In this document: positions 51,318 through 59,548 of the stretch, piece after piece
How the letters are laid out: every line of letters begins with the position of its first letter
Position numbering within the stretch: position 1 is the stretch's first letter
Assembly (NCBI GenBank): GCA_036804525.1
Contig: DAIRSE010000001.1
Coordinates: 62,001-126,000, forward strand
Direction: 5' to 3'
Source of the DNA: JBFLVT01 sp036804525
Lineage (GTDB): Bacteria > Bacillota > Desulfotomaculia > Desulfotomaculales > JASEER01
DNA: 64,000 nucleotides
Notes under the pieces: model-generated
What the model was told of the DNA's origin: nothing
The model's input: the letters and a program-made list of their open reading frames with translations, nothing else
Database searches by the model: none
Position numbers and translations under genes: made by a program

Positions 51318-52982
51318 TTAGCGTATTGAAGCCCATTCCCTGGCCCTCGTCACATTGTCGGCAAGGAGTGCTCCGGTAAGAACTTCGTCAAGGGTTTTGA
51401 CGGGGATAACCTCGATCTCCCTCATTGATGAAAAGAGGTCCTGATAGTTCTCATGGGGGACAAAGACCTTCTTGATTCCGGCCTTCAAAGCGGCGTCAAC
51501 CTTGGCAACGATACCTCCTACCGGCTTCACGCGCCCATGGATGGAGACTTCTCCCGTCATGGCCACCTCGTTGGAAACGGGAACGTTGACGGCTGCCGAG
51601 TAGATGGCCGTAGCGATAGCGACTCCCGCCGACGGACCATCTACCGGCGTCCCCCCGGGGAAATTAACGTGGATGTCGTAGTTTGCGGGGTTTAATTTAA
51701 CCGAGCAGCGTAATGCTGTCAAAACGTTCTCCACTGCGCTCCGGGCCAGGCTCTTGCGCCGGATGGTGCGCCCCGCCCCGTTAATCTGCTCTTCGTCGAC
51801 CACCCCGGTCACCGTCAGCTTGCCCTTACCCTTAACCACCGGAATGGCCGTAGCCTCGATTTCCAGCAGCATGCCGGCATTGGGTCCGTAAACGGCCAGG
51901 CCGTTGACCTGCCCGACCGCCGGTTCCTTAGGCGCCTGCTTGTCGGGACGGGGCGTATACTGCCCGCTCTGAATGACCCACTCCACGTCAACAACCCTGA
52001 CTGTATCACGACCCTCGGTCAGGGCGATCCCGGCTGCCAGCTGGACGATGTTGACAGCCTCCCGCCCGTTGGTGGCGTACTTCTTAATGATCTCAACCGC
52101 GCCGTCTTCCATGGCAAAACTGATTTTCTTGGCGGCGTTGAGGGCGATGACGGCGACGTCGTCCGCCGAGAGGGGCCGGAAGAAAATCTCCATGCATCGC
52201 GACCGGATGGCCGGAGGAATCTCATGGGGCATCCGGGTGGTAGCCCCGACCAGACGGAAGTCAGCGGGCAAACCGTTTTGGAAGATATCGTGAATCCAGT
52301 TTGGCACGTTGTGGTCCTCGGGGTTGTAGTAGGCGCTCTCTAGGAAGACCTTGCGGTCTTCGAGGACCTTGAGGAGTTTGTTCATCTGGATGGGATGCAG
52401 TTCCCCGATTTCGTCGAGAAACAGGATCCCCCCGTGGGCCTTCGTAACCGCGCCGCATTTTGGCTGAGGGATTCCGGCCATGCCCATCGGCCCGGCTCCC
52501 TGGTAAATAGGATCGTGGACCGAGCCGATCAGGGGGTCGGCGATTCCCCGTTCATCAAAGCGGGCTGTAGTGGCGTCAACTTCAATAAACTTGGCGTCCT
52601 CCCGGAAGGGAGAGTGTTTGCTCCGTTTAGCCTCTTCCAGGACAAGCCTTGCCGCAGCGGTCTTGCCAACGCCGGGCGGGCCATAGAGAATGACGTGCTG
52701 GGGGTTGGGCCCGCAGAGGGCGGCGCGCAAAGCCCGGAGTCCCTCCTCCTGCCCGATGATTTCGGCGAACGATCCCGGGCGGGTCTTTTCCGCCAGGGGT
52801 TCGGTCAGGGATATGGCCCGCAGGGCCCGCAGCCGCTCGATCTCCTTCCGGGATTCCTTCTCGACGGCGACCTTGCTCCCTTGCTGGCTCTTTAACAAGT
52901 TCCAAAAATACAGGCCAATGATGACTCCGAAGAAGACCTGTATAATCGTGATTATTCCTGGTATGCTGGCGAATTCGTGCAC
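51318..52982 (-). CDS. lonB: Membrane-anchored Lon-family protease LonB (sporulation type)
   Basis: A 554-aa Lon with no LON substrate-binding domain. An N-terminal membrane segment (about 8-28, GIITIIQVFFGVIIGLYFW) precedes the AAA+ module (Walker A GPPGVGKT at about 100; LFLDEIGELHP) and the protease domain with Ser in PVDGPSAGVAIA (about 448) and Lys in VKPVGGIVAKVDAA (about 489). B. subtilis LonB is a forespore protein. GTG start at 52982 after GGAGGCCAGAAA. It precedes lonA as in the clpX-lonB-lonA order, but here about 8.6 kb of sporulation genes separates it from clpX. Confidence 0.94.
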   Translation of the reverse strand: MHEFASIPGIITIIQVFFGVIIGLYFWNLLKSQQGSKVAVEKESRKEIERLRALRAISLTEPLAEKTRPGSFAEIIGQEEGLRALRAALCGPNPQHVILYGPPGVGKTAAARLVLEEAKRSKHSPFREDAKFIEVDATTARFDERGIADPLIGSVHDPIYQGAGPMGMAGIPQPKCGAVTKAHGGILFLDEIGELHPIQMNKLLKVLEDRKVFLESAYYNPEDHNVPNWIHDIFQNGLPADFRLVGATTRMPHEIPPAIRSRCMEIFFRPLSADDVAVIALNAAKKISFAMEDGAVEIIKKYATNGREAVNIVQLAAGIALTEGRDTVRVVDVEWVIQSGQYTPRPDKQAPKEPAVGQVNGLAVYGPNAGMLLEIEATAIPVVKGKGKLTVTGVVDEEQINGAGRTIRRKSLARSAVENVLTALRCSVKLNPANYDIHVNFPGGTPVDGPSAGVAIATAIYSAAVNVPVSNEVAMTGEVSIHGRVKPVGGIVAKVDAALKAGIKKVFVPHENYQDLFSSMREIEVIPVKTLDEVLTGALLADNVTRAREWASIR

Positions 52983-53299
52983 TTTCTGGCCTCCAGTATT
53001 TTTTCTTCCTTTTATTTAAGTATGACAAGATATACTACCTTTTATATCGCCTAGCCCGGTAAAAAAACTCCGGCAGCCGGGCCCATTGAAAAATACCTCT
53101 TAAGCTAACAAAAGACAGGCTATCAAACCTTCACTGGAAAGCTGGAACAGTCCCCAGCCGCAGCAGGCGGAGCCGGCTGTCAAACAAAGGCGTTGATGCA
53201 CGGCAAACACAAAAGCCCGAGGAAATCCGCTCATCCCTCGGGCTTCTTTATTAGTACACGGCATTAGTATACGGCGCTCAATTTCGCATTAATTCTTTC
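52983..53299. other. Spacer between spoVT and lonB
   Basis: About 315 bp without a gene. It contains the spoVT terminator (53213-53245) and, nearer lonB, an AT-rich tract with GTCATACTTAAAT that could be part of a lonB promoter; no complete sigma-F or sigma-G match was found. Confidence 0.6.
53213..53245 (-). terminator. Intrinsic terminator after spoVT
   Basis: Perfect 10-bp stem AAGCCCGAGG / CCTCGGGCTT with a 13-nt loop; on the minus strand the stem end is followed by TTGTGTTTG. It lies about 55 nt past the spoVT stop. Confidence 0.85.
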
Positions 53300-53851
53300 T
53301 TACTCGAGCTGTTTCCCAAGAAAGTTGGCCGCTGTTTCGGCCAGCTTCTGCTCGATCTCGGTCATCTGCACATTCTTGCCCAGTAAGATCACACATCCAG
53401 CCGCCCGGCCGCCGGCAAGAATAGGCGAGATTACCGCTGAGGTATACTGGCTCACGATATCACGGGGACCTACCAGGGGAGCTTCGTTCTCTTTAAAGCC
53501 ACGGCCAAGGTTCTGCACGACCGTCTCCCGCCGCTCCATAGCTTGTTCTGCAATCGGTCCGAGTCCCTGGTTGACCAGCTGCTTGGAGCCCCCTGCTACG
53601 GCAATGACGGAATGTTCATCGCAAATACAGGCGGTGTGTGAGGTCGATTCATACAAGGAGTCGGCATATTCCTTGGCATAGGTGGCAAGGTCCCCGATGG
53701 GTGAATATTTTTTAAAGATAATTTCGCCGTCTCTGTCCGTAAAAATTTCGAGCGGGTCGCCATCTTTGATACGCAAGGTTCGCCGAACTTCTTTAGGTAT
53801 TACGATGCGTCCCAGATCGTCCATACGACGAACGACACCTGTGGCTTTCAT
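53300..53851 (-). CDS. spoVT: Stage V sporulation protein T, forespore transcription regulator
   Basis: A 183-aa SpoVT: N-terminal AbrB-type swapped-hairpin DNA-binding domain (MKATGVVRRMDDLGRIVIPKEVRR, residues 1-50) and a C-terminal GAF-like sensor domain (from about 56; VAGGSKQLVNQGLGPIAEQAM). SpoVT modulates sigma-G genes, including SASP and germination genes, both of which lie next to it here. The ATG is preceded by GGGAGGTAGC. A near-consensus sigma-G promoter is at 53878-53907, matching its known control. Confidence 0.97.
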   Translation of the reverse strand: MKATGVVRRMDDLGRIVIPKEVRRTLRIKDGDPLEIFTDRDGEIIFKKYSPIGDLATYAKEYADSLYESTSHTACICDEHSVIAVAGGSKQLVNQGLGPIAEQAMERRETVVQNLGRGFKENEAPLVGPRDIVSQYTSAVISPILAGGRAAGCVILLGKNVQMTEIEQKLAETAANFLGKQLE

Positions 53852-53877
53852 TGAAGCTACCTCCCGCTTTTGGCAAA

Positions 53878-53907
53878 TAGTATTTCTACGAAGAAAGTAA
53901 ACTATGC
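53878..53907 (-). promoter_or_regulatory. Candidate sigma-G promoter for spoVT
   Basis: On the minus strand, -35 GCATA (53903-53907) and -10 AATACTA (53878-53884; consensus CATNNTA, 6 of 7) are spaced 18 bp apart. It lies about 27 nt upstream of the start codon. Confidence 0.72.
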
Positions 53908-54089
53908 TCTCCTAAATTCTAGTACCCTTGTACCTTTTTGCCCCGCACGAAACCCGTTGATTCCGCGTAGCCATTGATAATTCTGTAATCCAAAAGTCGT
54001 GGCTCTGGAAAAAAGCTGTTGTAAAGCTGACGTTTTAAGTAGGAATTGCGTTTGGTGGAAGAATTGATTTCTACAAAAGGATATTACCA

Positions 54090-54119
54090 GCATATTAGTT
54101 GGCGAATGAGTGCACTCTA
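54090..54119 (+). promoter_or_regulatory. Candidate sigma-G promoter for the SASP gene
   Basis: -35 GCATA (54090-54094) and -10 CACTCTA (54113-54119; one mismatch to CATNNTA) are spaced 18 bp apart, giving a short leader with the ribosome site almost at its start. An alternative -10, CATATTA at 54091-54097, has no good -35 at the right distance. Confidence 0.45.
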
Positions 54120-54142
54120 TGGCTAGAAGGAGGTGAAAATCA

Positions 54143-54400
54143 ATGCCGCGGAATACAAACCAGCCCGTCAAAGCTGGTGCTGCTCAGGCTCTGGACCAGA
54201 TGAAGTACGAGGTCGCCGCTGAGCTGGGTCTCGGGAATTACGCTCAGATGAACAAGGGTGACCTCCCCAGCCGCGTAAACGGTTACGTTGGTGGGAATAT
54301 GACCAAGAAGTTGGTGGCCTTTGCGGAGCAGGCTCTTGCCCAGGGTAACATCGGTGCCATCACCAATGCCGCCCCGCTCGAGCGGCCCCAACAGTCCTAA
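54143..54400 (+). CDS. Small acid-soluble spore protein, alpha/beta type
   Basis: An 85-aa SASP that coats and protects spore DNA. It contains the family segments DQMKYEVAAELGLGNY (germination-protease site, with EVA in place of the common EIA) and GDLPSRVNGYVGGNMTKKLVAFAEQAL. An ideal AAGGAGGTGA precedes the ATG by 6 nt, which fits very high expression in the forespore. It is divergent from spoVT, its known regulator, and followed by a strong terminator. Confidence 0.97.
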   Translation: MPRNTNQPVKAGAAQALDQMKYEVAAELGLGNYAQMNKGDLPSRVNGYVGGNMTKKLVAFAEQALAQGNIGAITNAAPLERPQQS

Positions 54401-54433
54401 CTTCCCCTGACACCCTGTAAATACGGAAACCTT

Positions 54434-54468
54434 AAGAGAACAGGCGGTGGCCGCCGTCCTGTTCTCTT
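54434..54468 (+). terminator. Intrinsic terminator after the SASP gene
   Basis: Stem AAGAGAACAGG (54434-54444) / CCTGTTCTCTT (54458-54468), with additional GGCGG/CCGCC pairing inside, followed by TCTTCT. Confidence 0.88.
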
Positions 54469-54539
54469 TCTTCTGTCAGCGGGCCAAGGGCAGCCACCAG
54501 CCCGCCGGCCCTTGTGTAGGAGACACCCCAAACAAAAAA

Positions 54540-54560
54540 GGGCGGTCGTCACAACCGCCC
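54540..54560 (-). terminator. Intrinsic terminator after the YkgJ-like gene
   Basis: Stem GGGCGGT / ACCGCCC with a 7-nt loop; on the minus strand it is followed by TTTTTTG. It lies 26 nt past the stop at 54587. Confidence 0.88.
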
Positions 54561-54586
54561 CCCTGGGTAGCATAGTTTTTAGCAGC

Positions 54587-55297
54587 CTAAAGCGCCGGTA
54601 GTTTGTCGCGGAGCTTTAGCGTCACTTCCAAATCCGGCTCCGACATAAGCCACTCGAACCCAAACTTTAGCAATGCAACATCGTCCTGCAGTTCCTCTTT
54701 CTTGGACTGCGACACCTTAAAAGCTTCCAGGAATTCGCTATCAAATACAAACTCCCTGAAGCGATCGACATCATAACAGGCCATAAAGACGAGCTGGCGC
54801 AGGTGGCGGTCCAGGAAATCCAATCCTGTGAACTTGAGCCGCCCGGGCAACTGCTTAAAAAGGACCTCGACTTCCTCGTAAATGTCCAACCCCTGATCAG
54901 TCATCCATTCGCTTACCGTCCACTCTTCCGGCTCACTGAGCCCGAGGCAAAACGCGCTGTCAAAGACAAAGGTATAAGTCTGAGAACCTTTAATGTCCAC
55001 CGGCGCCATGCGGCAGGACCAGGGCCGCTCGTCGTAAACCCGGCAGCCTTCGGGACTGATAAAAGGACACTTCAGGTCATCATCTTCCCTCATCTTCAGC
55101 TGCACAAGCGGGATCCCCACCTCATGGACAAAAAGGGTATACCCCTTTAGAAACTCGTTGGAAGATATACCCAGTTTTCTCTTTAAGCGCAACACATCAT
55201 AGGGTGACAGGAAAATGTTTACGTCCCTGCAACACGTGCCAAAACAGGCCAGTCCTGCGTGACAGGAAAAACGGAACTTGCTGTCAGCCGATAGAAT
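54587..55297 (-). CDS. YkgJ-like cysteine-cluster protein, start codon non-canonical or unresolved
   Basis: The longest frame from ATG/GTG/TTG begins only at GTG 55195 (202 aa), but in-frame translation upstream encodes the conserved beginning of this family: FSCHAGLACFGTCCRDVNIF then LSPYDVLRLKRKLG. That adds Cys 12, 18, 22 and 23, which belong with the later Cys residues (KCPFISPEGC; SCRMAP) of the YkgJ-type metal-binding cluster. The frame is open to a TAA near 55390 and has no standard start; GGGAAGGG 5 nt before an ATT at 55297 makes ATT the best guess (236 aa). Function is unknown, possibly Fe-S or zinc binding. Confidence 0.72.
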   Translation of the reverse strand: MLSADSKFRFSCHAGLACFGTCCRDVNIFLSPYDVLRLKRKLGISSNEFLKGYTLFVHEVGIPLVQLKMREDDDLKCPFISPEGCRVYDERPWSCRMAPVDIKGSQTYTFVFDSAFCLGLSEPEEWTVSEWMTDQGLDIYEEVEVLFKQLPGRLKFTGLDFLDRHLRQLVFMACYDVDRFREFVFDSEFLEAFKVSQSKKEELQDDVALLKFGFEWLMSEPDLEVTLKLRDKLPAL

Positions 55298-55460
55298 GGA
55301 GTCCCTTCCCTGTTTACCGTTTATCGCCGTGCGCCCCCTTACTCGATCGTCAGTTAAGCAACGACCAATTCGCCTTCTATCTTACTTGACCCAATCCCTT
55401 TTGTCCACCGGCGTTTAACGGCCATGAACTTGTCCCGCTGATGCTGATTTCCATATGCTG

Positions 55461-55488
55461 GCATAACTCCGTTTCTTAAGCATAGGAT
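55461..55488 (+). promoter_or_regulatory. Candidate sporulation (sigma-E/K-like) promoter for the 116-aa gene
   Basis: GGCATAA around 55460-55466 and CATAGGAT at 55481-55488 (sigma-E -10 consensus CATACAAT, 6 of 8) are about 15 bp apart and about 30 nt upstream of the start codon. Confidence 0.4.
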
Positions 55489-55514
55489 TTTATAAGGAAG
55501 GGAGGGGACGGTCC

Positions 55515-55865
55515 TTGACAAGTGCTGTAAAAAAAATTATCCAGGCGCTCAAAAGGTGGTCCGAAATGATAGGGGTCCACGTCAAAATACTGCTGAAGGG
55601 GCGGGACGTTCTTATTCCCGGCATCGATACCGGAGAAAGCCACGTTGTTATTACCATCCGCCAGACAATCGCCGAACTCCGCGATGCCGAAGAAGCCATC
55701 CACGAAGTTGATCCCCACCACCAGGAGGCCGCTTTTCTTCGCCTTGCGTGCGCCCGCGAACAGCTTAACAACCTCTTTGTCGAAGCAAAGACCGAAGGTG
55801 TTAGGGCCAAATTCATATATACCTGTAAGGGTAAGGAGAACAGCAAGAGTTACCTTTATTGCTAG
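55515..55865 (+). CDS. Hypothetical protein (116 aa)
   Basis: I do not recognise this protein. It starts at TTG 55515, 8 nt after GGAGGGG. It has a basic N-terminus (SAVKKIIQALKRW), a short beta-like region (IGVHVKILLKGRDVLIPG) and then a long, Glu/Ala-rich helix (RQTIAELRDAEEAIHEVDPHHQEAAFLRL). No signal peptide or membrane segment. It lies between the YkgJ-like gene and the germination operon, and the candidate promoter suggests sporulation-time expression. Repeat copy C follows its stop by about 65 bp. Confidence 0.65.
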   Translation: MTSAVKKIIQALKRWSEMIGVHVKILLKGRDVLIPGIDTGESHVVITIRQTIAELRDAEEAIHEVDPHHQEAAFLRLACAREQLNNLFVEAKTEGVRAKFIYTCKGKENSKSYLYC

Positions 55866-55929
55866 ATTGTGCAGGGATGCCAGGCTGCTTCCCGGAAAGA
55901 TACTACTATCAGGGTCTGTTGAAAAACCC

Positions 55930-56102
55930 GGGACTGTTCAAAAACGACCCTGAGCGGAAGGCCAAGGGCTGTAGGCACTAGACTGTAGGCCATAGGACGC
56001 TGTAGAACGGATTCAGCTTTGCCGAATCCGAACCACGGTATCCTAATACCTAATACATAGCACTTAGCGCCAAGTAGGCAGGCGAAGTTTTTCAACAGTT
56101 CC
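55930..56102. repeat. Dispersed hairpin element, copy C (173 bp)
   Basis: Terminal inverted repeats GGGACTGTTCAAAAAC (55930-55945) and GTTTTTCAACAGTTCC (56087-56102) are 14 of 16 complementary; an additional CTGTTGAAAAAC at 55916-55927 pairs perfectly with the right end. Internal blocks GAGCGGAAGGCC, GTAGAACGGATTCAGC and GGCAGGCGAAGTTTTTCAA match copies A and B. The central hairpin (GGATTC ... GAATCC, 56009-56029) has one arm change. It separates the 116-aa gene from the germination genes. Confidence 0.87.
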
Positions 56103-56139
56103 TATCGGCAGAAGAAGACCTGGAGAGCAGGTGTTGCTG

Positions 56140-56271
56140 ATGGAGCAGAAGAAACCGTTTCTCTGGAGGACAGTCTTTTTTGTCACCACAATGGTTGCAC
56201 TGTGGGTTTTCCTCGGCGATCGCTACTTTTTCCGGGACACGGGAATGCTGCCTGGACCCGAGCACAAATAA
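56140..56271 (+). CDS. Small membrane peptide upstream of gerA (43 aa)
   Basis: A 43-codon frame beginning MEQKKPFLWRTVFFVTTMVA, with one membrane segment (about 8-27) and a polar C-terminus ending GPEHK. GGAGAGCAGG lies about 8 nt before the ATG at 56140; a GTG three codons earlier (56131) is an alternative start. The basic N-terminus, single hydrophobic helix and clean stop indicate a real gene. I know no family. It lies just upstream of gerA on the same strand and could be a germination accessory peptide (inference from position). Confidence 0.6.
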   Translation: MEQKKPFLWRTVFFVTTMVALWVFLGDRYFFRDTGMLPGPEHK

Positions 56272-56375
56272 CGGCCAAGGAATCCGTCCCTCCTTTCGTA
56301 AGCCTATTATTAAACTGCCCTTTATCAGAAACTCTGTTACTGGGTTTAACATCCACGCTTGCCACCATTCCCCGG

Positions 56376-56404
56376 GTATGCCTCTTCTGGGGGTTCAAAT
56401 GCTA
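56376..56404 (+). promoter_or_regulatory. Candidate sigma-G promoter for gerABC
   Basis: -35 GTATG (56376-56380) and -10 AATGCTA (56398-56404; consensus CATNNTA, 6 of 7) are spaced 17 bp apart. ger operons are sigma-G-dependent in Bacillus. It implies a transcript starting near 56411, so the gerA start must be downstream of that. Confidence 0.6.
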
Positions 56405-56469
56405 ATAGTGTGTTGAATGCTAAAAATAGCATAGGTCTTGAAATTTTCCCTGCAGAGGTGACCCGCCGC

Positions 56470-58431
56470 TTGGCCTTCCTGGATTCCGTTAAGAAATACT
56501 TATTGTTCCGAGAACCCACCGAGCCTGAGCTTCTTTTCGAAAGCGGGATCGAAGACCGTCTCCTGGAAGCTGAACGATTGCTGGCTGATTCCGGGACGGA
56601 TCATTCCGCCCCTGGACAAGGTTCCCGCAGGTCGCGGGAACGCAAAGTGCGCCGGGTCGGCAGCCATAATGCCAAAGAAGGCCGGGACGGCGTAAACAAC
56701 CAGGCTGAAGGGAACAAACAGTCCCAGGACGGCGATGCCGTCGCCGAAAACGTTCAGGGGCAAGCCCGTCAGACCCAACAAAAGAAGGATCAACGGCAGT
56801 TTGAAGAGATGCTGGCCAAGATGGAAGCCGACCGCACGCTGACCGGCATCCTGGATGCAGAAATTAAACTATTCGAGGATTTGGAGTACAACCAAAAAAT
56901 TCTCGAAAAAATCTTTCGTAAGCCGACCAACGTTGACCCGGTTTTTCGGCCCCTGCTGATTAACCACAAGCCTCCGGTTAAGGCACTGATCGTCTTTATC
57001 GACGGCATCGTGCAGGGCAGCGTGATTATAAGCGCTATCCTAAGGTCTTTGATGCTCCAGGCCTCTCTGCGCAAGGACGATGCCCCCCCGGAAAAAGAGC
57101 CCCGGGGAAACGGTCGTAAGCCGGTTAAGGCCCCGCCGGGGTTCTTTGACCGGGTGATGCAGGCTCTAGTAGCCGGTCACCAGGTTTCCACCGTCAAGAC
57201 TTTCAAGGAAGCAGTCAACGAGGCCCTGAACGGCAATACAGTCCTGATCATTGATGGGCTTGACAAGGCGCTGTCCATTGAAACCAAGGGATTTGCCAAC
57301 CGCGGTGTCGGAGAGCCGAAAATTGAAAATGTTATTCGCGGACCGCATGAAGCCCTGGTTGAGCAGATCCGCATCAACACCAGCCTGATCCGCAAGATCC
57401 TGCGCCATCCGTCCCTGGTTACGGAGTTCGTCAAGGTGGGGGAGGCCTCCAACGCCCAGTACGCCATCATGTACAGGGACGATATCACGAACCCCGCGCT
57501 GGTCAAGGAGGTCAAGCGCCGGCTCAGTTCGCTTAAGGTGGACTTTCCCCACGAGAGCGGCATCCTGGAGCAGCTCATTGAGGATTCGCCATATGCCCTG
57601 GCTCCCCAGGTCCTGGCTACTGAACGGCCCGACCGGGTGGCAGCTGGTATTATGGAAGGCAGGGTTGCCATCCTGGCCGATAACAGCCCGTTTGCCCTCG
57701 TTGTCCCCGCTACCCTCTTCACGATGATGCAGAGCGGGGAGGACGCCTACGTAAGGTGGCCGTACGGCAGTTTTACCAGGCTGGTGCGGTGGTTTGGCCT
57801 TACCATGGCCCTTTTCCTCCCCGGTTTCTATGTAGCCGTGGCTACCTACCACCAGGAATTTATCCCGACCGACCTGCTCCTGGCCATTACCGGGGCCCGG
57901 GAACGTGTCCCTTTTCCCACGATCGTTGAGGTGCTGCTGATGGAAGTAGCCTTCGAACTTATACGCGAGGGTGGAATTCGTATCCCTGGCACAATCGGCA
58001 CCACCCTGGGAATTGTCGGCGCCCTCATCCTTGGCCAGGCTGCCGTGGCTGCCAATATCGTCAGCCCGATCTTGATCGTAATCATCGCCGTCACCGCCCT
58101 TGGCGCTTTCGCTATTCCAAACTACGCCTTCTCGCTGAACATCAGGCTTTTGAGGTTTGCCTACACCCTCGCTGCAGCGGTGTTCGGCATTTTTGGGATG
58201 ATCTTCGTCCTCTTCTTACATGTGGGGCTGCTTAGTAACTTGAAGTCTTTCGGCGTGCCCTTCCTGGCCCCGCTTGTCCCTGCCACCAAGGCCGCGCCCG
58301 ATTTATTTCTGCGCGGGCATGCCTGGCAGCAGGAAGTAAGGCCCGATTACGTCGACCCGCTACGCACAAAACGCCAGCCCAGGGTAAGCCGCCAGTGGGT
58401 CAAGGAGGAAGGCGACGAGAGCCGTGCTTAA
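56470..58431 (+). CDS. gerA: GerA-family spore germinant receptor A subunit
   Basis: A subunit of a GerA-type nutrient receptor in the spore inner membrane. With TTG 56470 as start (AGAGGTGA 8 nt upstream, and downstream of the sigma-G promoter) it has 653 aa. Residues about 25-115 are hydrophilic and low-complexity (Arg, Gln, Lys, Glu), an extension before the conserved N-terminal domain (KALIVFIDGIVQGSV; NTVLIIDGLDKAL). About five membrane segments follow at 440-605, starting FGLTMALFLPGFYVAVATYH and including EVAFELIREGGIRIPGTIG. An ATG at 56359 is less likely. It overlaps gerB by 8 nt. Confidence 0.92.
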   Translation: MAFLDSVKKYLLFREPTEPELLFESGIEDRLLEAERLLADSGTDHSAPGQGSRRSRERKVRRVGSHNAKEGRDGVNNQAEGNKQSQDGDAVAENVQGQARQTQQKKDQRQFEEMLAKMEADRTLTGILDAEIKLFEDLEYNQKILEKIFRKPTNVDPVFRPLLINHKPPVKALIVFIDGIVQGSVIISAILRSLMLQASLRKDDAPPEKEPRGNGRKPVKAPPGFFDRVMQALVAGHQVSTVKTFKEAVNEALNGNTVLIIDGLDKALSIETKGFANRGVGEPKIENVIRGPHEALVEQIRINTSLIRKILRHPSLVTEFVKVGEASNAQYAIMYRDDITNPALVKEVKRRLSSLKVDFPHESGILEQLIEDSPYALAPQVLATERPDRVAAGIMEGRVAILADNSPFALVVPATLFTMMQSGEDAYVRWPYGSFTRLVRWFGLTMALFLPGFYVAVATYHQEFIPTDLLLAITGARERVPFPTIVEVLLMEVAFELIREGGIRIPGTIGTTLGIVGALILGQAAVAANIVSPILIVIIAVTALGAFAIPNYAFSLNIRLLRFAYTLAAAVFGIFGMIFVLFLHVGLLSNLKSFGVPFLAPLVPATKAAPDLFLRGHAWQQEVRPDYVDPLRTKRQPRVSRQWVKEEGDESRA

Positions 58432-59548
58432 ACAGCTTGACAATCCGCGCATCGGAGTCAAGGAGGCTATAGCCGTGACAGCCCTTTTTATAGGGGCTAA
58501 GGCCTTTCTGTCTTACCAGGTCCCGCTCTACCATTACGGCGCTTCGGCAACCTGGATGATTCCCATCCTGCAAGTGGCCCTGGCTTTTGCCGCCCTTTAT
58601 CCCCTGCTCTGGCTCCTCGACCGTCATCCCGGCAAAAACATCATCCAGATCGGGCACGAAATGATCGGCCCTTATGGAAACGCGGCCCTATCCGCCTTTT
58701 TTGTCGTTATTTTAATTGCCTTAACCGGGATTACCCTGCGCGAGTTTGGCGAGCGGGTGGTCTCCGGTTTTCTTCCCGACACCCCCATCAGCATGGCCGT
58801 CCTGCTCTTCATTGTCGCGTCAACTGTCATCGCTTTCCTTGGTTTTGACGCTATCGCCCGGTTGGCCTACATTTTCGGCATCGCCATCGCGGTGGGCTAC
58901 ATCGTGCTGACTGGCCTGTCCATCCCCTTCTGGAGACTGGACGCCGTATTCCCGCTAGGGGGAATGGGAGCAAAGTCCATAATCACCGGCGCCGTTATAA
59001 CCTCCGGGGACATGGTTGAAATTTTCATTCTTGGTTTAATCATCAGCTTTGTGCCCAGGAATGCCATCAGGAAAATAAGTTACTGGAGCATCGGCATCGC
59101 CGGGGTGCTCCTGACCTCGAGCACCCTGGCGGCCCTGCTGGTTTTCACCTACCCGGTGGTTTCGGAAATCAATATCCCCACGTTATTGGTATCGCGCATT
59201 ATCAACATCGGCCGCTTCTTGCAGCGCATGGAAGTGATTTTCGCGCCGGTCTGGATGCTGTCAGCCCTCGCCCAGATCAGCCTGGGCATTTACCTGATCT
59301 CATCCGTGACGACTTACGCGCTGCGCCTGCCTTATAACAGGCCCTTCATCCTCCCCGCAGCCGTAGCTGTCACCGCCCTGGCCTTCGTCCCCAACAACGT
59401 GGCCGAGGCCTTATCCTGGGATATCGGGATCATCCGGCGCTACACTTTTTTCGCTGTAGGTGTGCCCCTCGTGCTGCTCTACGGCCTAACGATTCTCCGC
59501 GACAGAAAAGGGGGTGACCGAGCTGAAAAACAGCACGAAAATAGCTAG
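58424..59548 (+). CDS. gerB: GerB-family spore germination permease subunit
   Basis: A 374-aa integral membrane protein with about ten membrane segments, of the endospore germination permease branch of the amino acid-polyamine-cation superfamily. It starts EAIAVTALFIGAKAFLSYQV and has YPLLWLLDRHPGKNIIQIG, typical of GerB. This subunit is thought to bind the germinant. GTG start at 58424 inside the end of gerA; its end overlaps gerC by 35 nt, so the three are translationally coupled. Confidence 0.93.
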   Translation: MLKQLDNPRIGVKEAIAVTALFIGAKAFLSYQVPLYHYGASATWMIPILQVALAFAALYPLLWLLDRHPGKNIIQIGHEMIGPYGNAALSAFFVVILIALTGITLREFGERVVSGFLPDTPISMAVLLFIVASTVIAFLGFDAIARLAYIFGIAIAVGYIVLTGLSIPFWRLDAVFPLGGMGAKSIITGAVITSGDMVEIFILGLIISFVPRNAIRKISYWSIGIAGVLLTSSTLAALLVFTYPVVSEINIPTLLVSRIINIGRFLQRMEVIFAPVWMLSALAQISLGIYLISSVTTYALRLPYNRPFILPAAVAVTALAFVPNNVAEALSWDIGIIRRYTFFAVGVPLVLLYGLTILRDRKGGDRAEKQHENS

